A program made the position numbers and the translations under genes. The notes beneath the pieces are model-generated. The model was not told where the DNA came from and made no database searches. It worked only from the letters and a program-made list of their open reading frames with translations. Of a stretch of 64,000 nucleotides of DNA, positions 1 through 64,000 are shown piece after piece. Location of the stretch: positions 22,210,425 to 22,274,424 of the forward strand of contig NC_054751.1 of the NCBI RefSeq assembly GCF_018143015.1, written 5' to 3'. The DNA comes from Lytechinus variegatus. Lineage: Eukaryota; Echinodermata; Echinoidea; Temnopleuroida; Toxopneustidae. The stretch's first letter is position 1; each line of letters starts with the position of its first letter.

Positions 1-1055
1 CCCCTCTCCATCAACTTTAAAGAAAAAGGGTGCATATTTTCATAAAAATATCATGTGTTATATCGACGGACGCCCGTGCGTGCGAGCAGGAGGAAGCCAA
101 ATGTCTCGTATTTTTCATAATGGAACCCCTACCATATGAATTAGAAATAAAACATACCTGTTAATGTGGGGGGGGGGGGGTCGTTTTTCTAGCTAGAGGA
201 AGTCAGAGAGGTCAGAGAATGAGGATCAGCAGTGACGACTCAATGGAGGAGGATCGAGAATGAGAAAAGTAGGGGGTAGAAAGAAAAGAGGATCACAGGG
301 GCCGCGGAATGGTTTTCAAAATTGGGGGGGGGGGGAGGGGGGCGCTGACCATGCAAAAATCACAAACTTATAGTTATTTTTACGCTATTGTACACAGTTT
401 TGGAAAAAAAAAGTGGGGGATTAAAGCCCCCCCTCCCCCGCCTCCGCGGCCCCTCTGTATCACTATCACTAATCAGGCAGGGGCCGTACCGTGGGTACGT
501 AACCTTTTTTTTTATTTAATCGCGCTGCACACCGACGCGACCGGCACGCGCGCCTCTACGGCACACTCAGGAGCAGACGATTTTTTTCATTTGCCGTAAG
601 AATATTTGCCTCGTATGTTTCACTTTCAGTGAATATAATAGACCATTACTTTACTGAATTTTCAATAACAATTCTTCCCGAAGTATGTTTTGGCACAAAA
701 TTGTGAAAGAATGTGTCATTTTAGTATGATTGAACGTAGGATAAATTTGAGAAGTTTGCGAGTAAAGCTGAGGCGAGGGGCATTACAGGATCCCACGTAT
801 TGTCTATTGAGTTTGATGTAGGTGTAATTGCGCAGTGGCGCTTCTCACTCTCCGACTCAGTCGGGCATCTCAGTGGTCAAACACACACGTTGGGAGGGAC
901 ATTGCCTTCATGTAAATAAAATGCCCGTAATTTCCTGCTGATTGATGGTGAATCAACCTGATGACCATGCAAAGATTGAAATCTGAGATTCTGACAATTT
1001 ATCACAAAATAAAATGTAAAACTTTTTACTTTTTAGCAAGGAAACAATTGAATTA
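1..1055. other. Gene-free left edge with G/C homopolymer tracts
   Basis: I see no supportable gene here. The stretch has long G runs near 171-180 and 325-345 and a C-rich patch near 426-445. The 96-codon open frame across 309-599 is mostly low-complexity proline and glycine codons and has no recognisable domain. A non-coding first exon of the neighbouring ligase gene could lie here, but nothing marks it. Confidence 0.5.
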
Positions 1056-2030
1056 GACCAAAAGCTTCAGTCTGTATTTTGGTTGTTCCGCTGAACTGGG
1101 ATAAATGCTTGATTTTCTTACACTGTCAGTTTTCATTACAGCTATTCATCTTATAACTTGGCTCTTACGTGAATTTGATTCTTTACATTATATTTTTCTT
1201 ATTCAAAAATAGAGATTGAAACATGAAAATTTTCTTGCCATATTACTTTCTACCAATAGACACTTGTTCACTGCTACCACCCACTTGTTCACTGCTACCA
1301 TCTGGCCTGTGGAGAATCTACAGGTAGGACTATGTATGCCAATGCTGTATAGAGCACACACTTTAAAATATCACTTTTATGACCAAAATTACTAATTTCC
1401 ATACATTTTTCATTTATTTATCATTAGTAATGCGGGAATAATTTTTGTATTCACCAGAGCGCTCAAAAACTTGAATTTTGGGCATATTTTTGTGTACGCC
1501 CTCTATTGGTGGAAAGTAATATGACAAGAAAATTTTCATTTTTTGATCTCTATTTTTAATTAAGAAAAAATGATATAAAGAATCAAATTTAAATATGAGC
1601 CAAGCGGTATGAATTAACAGGTCTAATGGAAACTGTCGGTGTAAAAAAATCAAGCATTTGCCCCAAAGAAAAGAGAAAAATGAGCCAAACATTGCCACCC
1701 TTATTTTGTCACACATGGAGATATAACTGAGAACAAGGTTATATTATAACCTTGTTCATTGAATGAGTGCTACCACCCTGCCTGTGGGGAATCTAGATTC
1801 CCCACAGGCAGGGTGGTAGCACTCATTCAATGAACAGGTGAATAAAAAAATTATTCCCAAGTTATTAATGAAAAATAAATTGCAACTGTATGGAAATTAG
1901 TAATTTTGGTCACAAAAGTGATATTTTAATGATTTTTCAAAGTGTGTGCTATGTACAGCATTGGCATACCATAGCCCTACCTGTAGATTCCCCACAGGCA
2001 GGATGGTTGCAATGAACAAGTGACCTTTGC
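1056..2030. repeat. Rearranged copies of repeat family A
   Basis: Family A is an unclassified non-autonomous repeat of about 480 bp seen several times in this window. One end is a hairpin built on GAACAAGGTTATA and its complement. The other end reads CCTGTGGGGAATCTACAGGT or a close variant. Here a partial copy (about 1090-1258) is followed by a nearly complete copy in the opposite orientation (about 1282-1766) and then by a third partial copy (about 1840-2025). The second and third meet at an 84-bp perfect palindrome (1753-1836). No copy has a credible open frame. Boundaries come from comparing copies by eye. Confidence 0.8.
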
Positions 2031-2267
2031 TTTGTTTATCATTTTTGGTGCAGAACTTTGCCGACAGTGATACCTCCCAACTTATGGCTATGATGTAATT
2101 TTTTGTTAACTTTTCCAACCCATACATTATTTAATTATTTTCTCTTTTTTGGAATTTCAGATCTAATTACATTCTAGAGAATTTTACCATGTAATCGTCT
2201 GATATTACATTTTTTGGATTATGAAGATTAAGAAAAAGTCTTTAAAAATAAATTTTTCTCATTGCAG

Positions 2268-2350
2268 GTAGAAAAATGTAACCACATCGTTATATTCTAA
2301 GCAATAACAGGAGGAACTGCCATGAATTTCTTGCAGACATAACCAGAAAC
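2268..2350 (+). other. UBOX5: Probable 5' UTR part of the UBOX5 first coding exon
   Basis: A pyrimidine-rich stretch ending TTGCAG at 2262-2267 makes a good splice acceptor. It lies 83 bases before the start codon, so the exon probably begins here as 5' UTR. The start ATG at 2351 has A at -3 and G at +4, a strong Kozak context. The upstream non-coding exon was not identified. Confidence 0.5.
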
Positions 2351-5300
2351 ATGGCCATTAACTTCTGCAGTTTAGCGTTTGGAACAAAAGTTGCTTGTTC
2401 ATCTGTGAGCTCAGATGGATATGAGGTTGAGAATCTACTGAAAGTTGGGAAATATGGTCAAATGAAAGGATTTCTTGCTGAATATTTCATCAAACCTCCT
2501 GTTACCCTTACCTTCACTTTTCCATTTAAGATTGATATCTGCAGCATTATAATTGATCCAAATGTTGGCTCACAGAAATCCAGTGGCGTAGAGATATTTT
2601 CTGCAACTATCCCTGATGGAAAGGAGAGCTCTGGGATGCATGGTGAGGCAGATCAGAGTGGGAGAACTGAATCATTTGTAGTATCCACAAACATTGGAAA
2701 GGGATACTGCAACAGTGCTGCACCACGGCTTATTTACTTTTCCAATAGGAGATATAGACCACTGCACAAGTTGCCTACAAAGTCACCTGACTATCAAGAG
2801 GGCATAGGAGATGTCCTGGTCAGGGACATCAGATGCTCAAGTCCTGCGTGTGTAAGAAATGTGAATCAGATAGCTATCAAGATCACAAGAGTTCATGGTG
2901 CTTCTGTTCCTGCCCTGAAAAAGGTAGAGATCTGGGGACAGCCAGCAGTGTCTTGTAAGAAGCCACTCATTCAAAAAATAATTCACACTGTGGAACAACT
3001 TCAAGGACTTGGTGTGAAACAGAAGGAATCGTCCACCAGTACTAACTCAAAAAAGCATCAGCCATCTACTTCAAAAGTTGAGAAGGAAGATAAACCTACT
3101 CGTGATAGAAAATTGCCAGCTTCAGATGAGTGCCCTGAGGACTTTGTAGATCCGATAACATGCAGTGTAATGGCCATTCCCATCCTCTTGCCATCCGGCC
3201 ACACAGTAGACCAAGAAACCCTTGAGAAACATAACAAAATTGAAGCAACTTGGGGGCGTCCACCAAACGATCCTTTTACCGGTGTACCATTTTCTGCAGT
3301 CAGTAAGCCCATTCCAAATGTGAAATTAAAAGTTAGACTTGATAAGTTCTTGTTGACTGGTGGGGCTGCATTCAAGAATGTTCCCCGGACTGCTGGAAGT
3401 GCAAGTGAGAATGACTACAATTCAGGAGACTCGTCTAAAGCAAAAACATCAGTTTTAATTCAACCAAAGCAAGAGAAATCTATCAATAATGGATTGCTGA
3501 ACAAAACACAGGTACCAGTAATCGATGCACCACCCATTGTTGGAAAAGAAGGCAAGAAACACGGAAGAAAAAGAAAGAGGCAAGATGATGGTGCAGAAAC
3601 ATATGTTAATGTACAATATGCCAACATCGCAGAGAAGAGATCCAAGGCTTATGGTGTCCATTTGTCTTCAAAAGATATGGCTTGGACCAGGGAAAAAGAA
3701 ATTCAGAAAGGTGAATATGATGATTAATGCCATCACTTTGAGGACTTATGTACAGTAATTGTCATGTTATGAACAACATCTGCTTGTTGAAAATGTTATC
3801 AGCACAGTGCATCATGTTCATGCAATTTTTTTTCAGAGTTTATTTTTTTGAAAAAAATTACCAGAGGCTCAAATCAATGAAATGTATTAAATATGAATAA
3901 AAAAACCTATGAAATCAAATTATTTTTTTTTCCTCTCAAATGATTAAAGTGTCCCATGAGAGATACAAGTCATTCGCTATTGTTTGCTTTCAGATTGTAC
4001 CTTATCAGTCCATACCATGTGTGATAAGAACGAATTGGTGTTTTGATATTTTCTCATGTATTTTTGTGCTCATTACAAGAAGTTTTGATGAATATCTTCA
4101 ACTCTGATTTTGTGATAAATGTTAGTCAATTTTGAGTCATGCTACGTTTAAGTATAAGAGTTTTTTTTTGCTCTCATGTGAATTAAAGCTTTTAGCCAGT
4201 CCTGCTAAATTTACAGGCAAAATTTATTTGAAATCATGACTTCAATCTATTGCAGCCATCAGACACATTTTCATGCATTTGTATTTACCAAAATCATGTT
4301 CTTTTAATAATATTTTCTTGTTCTTTGTAGATCTTGGAAGCCATGAGAGAGCTGTATCTGGGAGTCTTGATGATGCACTTGCTTCTACTCTAGCCTCTCT
4401 TCCTTCTTACAATAAACCAACTGCAACATCAAAGGGTAAGAATGTCCAATCTCTCTTATCTAAGGGCATTGTGTAAGAAACTAAATTGCAATCAATTGTG
4501 AATACCAATTGCAAACTTTTCAATTTATAGGTTGATTTTGATTATTGCAGCGCAATTTAGAGTTGCAGATACAGGAAGCAGATTGACAGTAATAAATTTG
4601 TAATTAATTACGAGACTGATATTGACCTTCAATTGGATTATTGGTCTTTTATTGCAATTCTCAAGTATTGCTGATCACTTCCATTCTCCGCCCTGGCCAG
4701 CGTATTTGTTTGATTTTTGTTCAAAACTGTAATTTTAATGGAGAATTGATAGGTTTGTGTGTCCCTGAAGTATCCTGATCCAAGACTAGAATCCCAATTA
4801 ATTGAATCTTATTAGTAGGGGTGTGAGAGTTCAACCTTTTAGTTGATATCAGCTCTATTTACTTTCGATTTTCAGCTTAATTTCAGCTTATTCTAGCTTT
4901 CTAATTTGTACAGTAGTTTGGGAGATCTTTTAATTTCAGCTTTTTCTACACTTTTCAGCCATATTCAGCTCTTTATTTTGATTATGACATTATTTTTTTC
5001 TGTTGAATTATCGAATAAGGATGGTCCTTTGCACCTATTTTACTCACAAGATGTGAATGACTCTTTAACTCTTTAAGCTTTATCCCTCTCCTATATCTAT
5101 GTGGTAATAACATAGGGGTTTCAAATCACAATGCTAATATTTATCTTTTCTATTTCGTATCATAAGTTTTATTCACTCCCACTTGCTTAAAATGTGCATT
5201 TGTTGTTTCCACAAGTAAAAGTCAAGTACTATAAATGGAAAATCTCAAGTGCTTGTGACATTTGAACAAGTGTATCAAGCTTGCCTACAGAGACATGAAG

Positions 5301-5862
5301 AGAAATGTCAATATTGGTAGGTCGTTGCTTCAAATTTAAAGCTTGTTAAAAAATTTTCATATCAATAGAAATTTACATAGCATATAATTTAAGAAAATTG
5401 CAAGTTTTTTTCTTTTGAAATTACATAACAAGGGGAGCTTAGAATTGTGATTGTAGGATGGTAATTTCACACTACTTTATAGTTAATAGGTGTCTTGACA
5501 ATATACTGTACTAGTATTTGATTTACTAACTATATTGAAGGGAAGCAGAAATGCATTTTTAAAATAAAAGAAGTGGTTAGCTTCAGGAGGACTGGTTGAA
5601 AAAAGCAATAACAATCTGTATATTCCACTTCACAGATGCACCTGTAGAAAGTTCAGATGACGATTGCGTGAATTGTCAGACCTCATTCCTGGACTCCGAG
5701 ATCAACATTTATACAATGCCTTGTGAGCATTTGATTTGTCGTAGCTGTACCTCTACTAAGACTGATGGGATTGATTGTCGTCGATGTAAAAGGACTTTCA
5801 AGACATCACAGTTATCTAGGGTACACAAGAGGATTCATAGTTCTTCTATAAGGGTAGTATGA
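2351..5862 (+). CDS. UBOX5: U-box/RING E3 ubiquitin ligase RNF37 (UBOX5), 3 coding exons
   Basis: This is RING finger protein 37, a nuclear U-box ubiquitin ligase which in mammals binds the E2 UBE2L3 and the segregase VCP. Coding exons are 2351-3710, 4331-4435 and 5636-5862. Each junction has GT-AG signals and both introns are in phase 1. The product is about 563 aa, close to the human 541. The N-terminal region matches the family (GYEVENLL near residue 25, EYFIKPPVTLTF near 45). The U-box spans about residues 258-333 and includes LLPSGHTVDQETLEK and the ATWGRPPNDPFTG segment. A basic stretch near residues 402-412 (GRKRKR) could be a nuclear signal. The last exon encodes a C-terminal RING-like finger with CVNC, CEHLICRSC and CRRC. 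Its neighbour PACRGL is convergent, about 3.9 kb away. I see no frameshift or stop. The assignment rests on remembered similarity. Confidence 0.93.
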
Positions 5863-6483
5863 TAATTAGTTTGGGGAATGGGGTTGTATTTCTTGTTTTT
5901 TTCCGTTGGTGAGAACCACTTCATTAACTGAGTGATGATTTCAGTCTCCGGAGTATTAATACAAGTGTTAGAAGCTTTTTTCTTTCAGGTCAATGAGCAT
6001 TTTGTTGAAAAAAGTAACAGGAGAGTGATTAAATATCATTAATGACCATTGTTGAAAGGAATTTACCTTTATTTTTGTTATTTCATCACAACTGAAAAAT
6101 ATCTATGCATCAAAAATACATGTCCATCGTCCTCATTTAATGTGAACCATCCCTGTTCTGCTGAAAAGGGACTGCCTATTTTTGAGAAAAGGGTATTTGA
6201 AATACCACCTTTTATAATTCAGTCCTTGTTCATTTTTTTTTTAAAGGATAAAGATGGATGTTCAGGTAGCTTTAGAATGTCCCTATTATTTGGATGTAGT
6301 TAGGACAAGAAAACCTTTATATAATTTTTGCTTTTGTTTTACAGCAAAGGTACATTTGTTGTGTTTTTGTTAACTACCATTGTCGAAAAATATTTTAAGA
6401 GAGTAATGTTGATGCTTCAAGATATAAAGTTGTTTTGACAATATATTGTATTTTAATACTATACCCCCAAAATGGGAACATAA
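5863..6483. other. UBOX5 3' flank
   Basis: This is AT-rich sequence after the stop codon and probably includes the 3' UTR. An ATTAAA at about 6028 is a weak candidate poly(A) signal. No other gene is visible. Confidence 0.4.
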
Positions 6484-6881
6484 TGGCCCGAATTCACAAA
6501 GGTGGTTTTGGAAACCTATGGTTGAGTCCATGGTTTATGCAGATTTCCTGTATGATGCTTATTTTACTGTGTATATTAAAAGAATGTCCAATGCTGATGG
6601 ACGCTTTTGTCAGTGCCAAATTGACGCCTGTTGCTGTGGTTATCCACGCTATTTTATTCTTGAGTCCACTCTTCAAACAGTGGACTCATGAATGAAATAG
6701 TGTATCTAACCATGGTAACAGGGGTCATATTGGCGCACTGACAAAAGCGCGCATCAGCATTGGGCATTTTTTATACATGAGCGCGATACCTGCTAAATTA
6801 AGCGCAATTTATACAGGAAATCTGCATAAAACATGGATTCAACCGTGGGTTTTCAAAACCACCTTTGTGAATTAGGGCCTA
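6484..6881. mobile_element. MITE with long terminal inverted repeats
   Basis: The left end (GGCCCGAATTCACAAAGGTG) and the reverse complement of the right end (AGGCCCTAATTCACAAAGGT) stay similar for about 70 bp, through a shared CAGATTTCCTGTAT stretch. The element is about 398 bp and would fold into one long hairpin. The short open frames inside it on both strands follow from the inverted structure. A target duplication was not resolved, so the superfamily is unassigned. Confidence 0.8.
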
Positions 6882-9799
6882 CATTTCCCCATTTGAAGTT
6901 TTTTCCATATAATTGAAAAAGTATGATATTTAGAAAATAACACGCATATGATTCCCAACAGTATAAGAGAGTATAATATTTTTTAAGTGTATTTCCTACT
7001 TGTGATTATGAATTGTTAATGAATTAGAATTGACCAAAATTATGACAAGAAATGCATTAGTCAAGGTATGTACTTTGTAATAAACTTTATTGCAATCGAC
7101 AATTGAAAGATTAGAATATTAGACTCTTACTTTACATATGTATGCCATATTCTAACAATTTGTAATACAATCACGAAATAATTCATAAGTTACAGAATAA
7201 TAAAGAATTCCAAAATATTCTCTTCTTACAGCTATTGGAATTATCCAATGATTTCAAGCAAAGAGTTAACAATGATTTATGCTAGGTTCCACTCCTGATC
7301 TATCACCTCAATCAGCCACGATCAAGTTAATTCTTTGGCTTAGGTTGTCTTTTTGTCTGTATAAATTTGGATTAGTCCACTTCGATTAATTCCCATCATT
7401 ACGTCTCCCTGTATGAATATTTGGAATGTTTGAAATAAGGGTGTAGGAGGCTGATTAGGGTAGTCTTGACCTGAATTATTGATATCTATCCTGTCATCGC
7501 ATAAAAGTGACCAAGTTTTAAGTTGAAGTCCAGTAGTGGGAACCAGGCATAAACAAGATTATTCTTATCCACAACATATATGTAACTAGCCTTTTAATGT
7601 GGTTATCAACAGCATAGGAAATATATGAGGGTGACAGGCGATTTAGCCTCATAACAGCCCAAATCACTTCTAATTCCCAAAATACATGCTTTGGGGCAAC
7701 CATTCTTTCTATAGTCCAGATCTGTTCTAAAATATATTCAAGATCAATTTTAAAAAGTCAACATTTTAACTGTGGCAGAAGAATATTTGCTTTCATTGTA
7801 TAATCATTTTTTTTACCCCTAAAAGTAGCCCTTCAAATGAAAGAAATAGCCCCCCCCCATTCTGAAATTACTCCAATGTGAAAAAAAATAGCCCTTAATA
7901 AAAAAAAAATTTCCTGCCTTGGTTATGAACAAATAACAATCAGTCTAAAATATAAAGTGTAAAGATATGTACTCAACTAAAACAGTCTTGGGCTGGTTGT
8001 AAGTTAGTTAGCCTGTTAGGCATGACTTTATGTACATTTAGAACATGATGATGGGTCCAAATTTGGATTTAATTCTCACCAGCTGAAGGTGATTTCTCTT
8101 CTTTGTACATTAACTTCTCGGTATCTGAATGCAAAGTTTATTTATTGCAAAATTTGATAAGGGTTAAATGAAATACCAGGAAAAATCTTATTTATAGCAG
8201 AACATGCCACCAGTTGACAGCCTAACTTAAAAGCTTTATGAAACATACATACTGCACATTCATAAAATTTTAATAAGCTAGATTTCGACTAATTGCATTG
8301 ATCACAGCCTTACACAATTATGTGATCATTTATAGGGGGTTGGGGTGACTGCCCCAATATCATTTGTTAAGGAGTGAGAAAAAAAGGTAGAAGAAAAGAC
8401 TTGTTCTGCTCATATGATTCTTAATAACCCCTATTATTAAACTAAATAAAAATTCCTGGGTGGTATCTTTCTACAAAGAGTTATGTGACACGCCTTAAGT
8501 ACAGACGCGCACAAAATATTACCGCATGCTACCAGGAATTTAAGAGCGACACAAGTCACACTAAAATATTTGTGAAACTCCCCAGGATGATTAAGCTAGG
8601 GCTATCACAGGATTGATGAATATAATCTATCTATTGATCTATTACTGTATTCAAAGTTCTTTGAATATGCACATTTTCACTTACACGACACACTAAAGTT
8701 TCTGGCTCTGTAATCAGTTGGTACTTGTATTATTAGTACATTATTTAAGAATGATAGTTAATTGTATTGAGTTGATCGACTCTACAAAAAATGACACAAT
8801 GAAATCTATTATTTGGTACTTTCAGTTAAATACATGCGTTTATGACAAACCTAACATGAATATCAGAAGGCATACAAGGATGGCATAATTACAATCTTGG
8901 ATACATCTCTAAGAACTGCATTGTTAATAATTTGACAAGTGAAATATCTAAATATGAAGAATTTACATATTCATGACACCAAACAAACATTTGGGGAATA
9001 CCTATAGTACAGTATGTCTATGGCTTTGTGATTCTAAATCAGCTTTCTTGGCTTGTACTCTGTTCTAGTTGTTGGATAACTGAGGCTGACTTTATTTCTG
9101 AATACTTCCTTACACTTTATATTTGAAACAAACATACATAGATCACCAAACTGTGAAACCAACGGTCACAAGAAATAGGGGCTGGGGATCCCGATACATG
9201 TAGGTGAAGGAACTTTCTTTTGTGACACTTTTGGTTATCAGTGTTGAACAAGAATACAATTTATTAACTATTTTGATTATACAATTTATAGTCATACAAA
9301 TACAAAACTTTGTCATAAGCAACCAATTACTGTACTGTATAAGTGCATCAACATCAATTTCTTGATAGGTTTTTACCAATTCACTGGCCTAGTGGGATAA
9401 ATGTAACTAGTATAGTTCACAAAATGTTTGGGTGGCCTGAATATGACATTGTTTCGTATATGTAATTATGTTTTATTTTGATAAATGATACACTAAACCT
9501 GAGCCTAACTTTTAATTGTCATGTTCAAAAGGCGTGACTCAGTTTCAAACTGGTGTTGAAATTCAATTCAGCTTAAAGGCTCCCCCACAAAGTGCTCTAG
9601 GACATGATTGCATTATTTTCAGATTCATTATACATGTATTTCAAAGCATAAAGATTTCAAACTCGGTATAGTGATAATATATGTACATGCTCTAAAATAA
9701 ATATTGGCAAACAAGCAAAAAAGCAAACTTATTGCCTCAGACTGTAAGCTTGCAGGGACGGAACCTTCTCTGATACAAACATCTCTTGAATTGGTCAGT
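6882..9799. other. Convergent intergenic region, no gene seen
   Basis: This AT-rich DNA lies between the 3' ends of UBOX5 and PACRGL. It has no open frame with recognisable protein content and no strong inverted repeat that I could see. A TTTATT at about 9472 reads AATAAA on the minus strand and could be the PACRGL poly(A) signal, about 325 bases past its stop codon. Confidence 0.4.
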
Positions 9800-19021
<9,222 letters not shown>

Positions 19022-19415
19022 TCTGCAGTAAATTGTTATCTTCCACAGAGTCAAACAATATATTAATCAATTATCTGTAATGAAGTCGAATTTAAATTTA
19101 AATTCAACCTCAATTTAAGCCTTCATCAGGGCTGACCTTTTCTTGCTCAGCTGGCTCGACAAAACCGGTGTAGGCGCAGTTTCACTGGTGAATCCAGCGA
19201 GAGCGCGAGGAGCGGATCGGATCGGAGAGCTACGCTACGCTTCTGCTACTAGCCTCGAACTCGCGTTTACTTAGTCATGAAGATGCCCTTGTGACAGTCC
19301 GTGAAACCGTCCTGCGTAAAAATATTATGTTGCATTGTGGGTACGGGTACCGTATATACAATTTTTCGTTGCCAAGGCGAGCCCCGCGGCCAAGGTATGC
19401 AACTTCGTTGTCAAA
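19022..19415. promoter_or_regulatory. Divergent promoter between PACRGL and CFAP46
   Basis: Only about 394 bases separate the two start codons, which point away from each other. The interval is richer in G+C and CpG than its surroundings, for example around 19195-19265. It has no TATA box where one would be expected. GTTGCCAAGGCGAG at 19368-19381, about 35 bases before the CFAP46 ATG, has a perfect RFX X-box half site (GTTGCC) and a partial second half. RFX factors drive many ciliary genes, so this is a plausible but unproven site. Confidence 0.6.

Positions 19416-64000
<44,585 letters not shown>

Noticed and set aside
309..599. 96-codon open frame near the left edge
   Set aside because: It is built of G and C homopolymer codons and has no domain, splice support or conservation I recognise.

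Overview
The window is animal nuclear DNA. It is AT-rich, its genes are split by canonical introns, and it is crowded with transposable elements. An echinoderm, most likely a sea urchin, is my best guess, but nothing here proves it. The support is three conserved animal genes, a Gmr1-type Ty3/gypsy element (a clade described mainly from deuterostomes), and repeats of a kind common in marine invertebrate genomes.

Layout. (1) 1-2267: low-complexity DNA and broken copies of a repeat I call family A, including an 84-bp perfect palindrome. (2) 2351-5862, plus strand: UBOX5/RNF37, a U-box and RING ubiquitin ligase, in three coding exons. (3) 5863-9799: convergent intergenic DNA with one MITE. (4) 9800-19021, minus strand: PACRGL, complete in seven coding exons of about 236 aa, with several repeats in its introns. 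(5) 19022-19415: a short divergent promoter interval. (6) 19416 to the right edge, plus strand: the first 25 exons of CFAP46 (TTC40), a central-pair C1d protein of motile cilia. About 990 codons lie in the window and the gene runs off the right end.

CFAP46 intron 1 is 13.7 kb and holds nested mobile elements. Two tandem family A copies are interrupted by a Helitron2/Helentron-like element, by a TIR element carrying eight copies of one 14-mer, and by a full-length two-ORF LINE. Later CFAP46 introns hold several TIR elements, a tandem array, an antisense solo LTR, and a 6.9-kb intact LTR retrotransposon. That retrotransposon has integrase upstream of reverse transcriptase, near-identical LTRs and a TTAT target duplication. 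A tRNA-derived SINE and a GAT/GGT microsatellite lie further right.

Two genes with ciliary associations, PACRGL and CFAP46, start about 0.4 kb apart in opposite directions, which suggests shared regulation. Exon boundaries were set by hand from splice consensus, reading-frame phase and remembered similarity to the human proteins. No alignment or database search was run.
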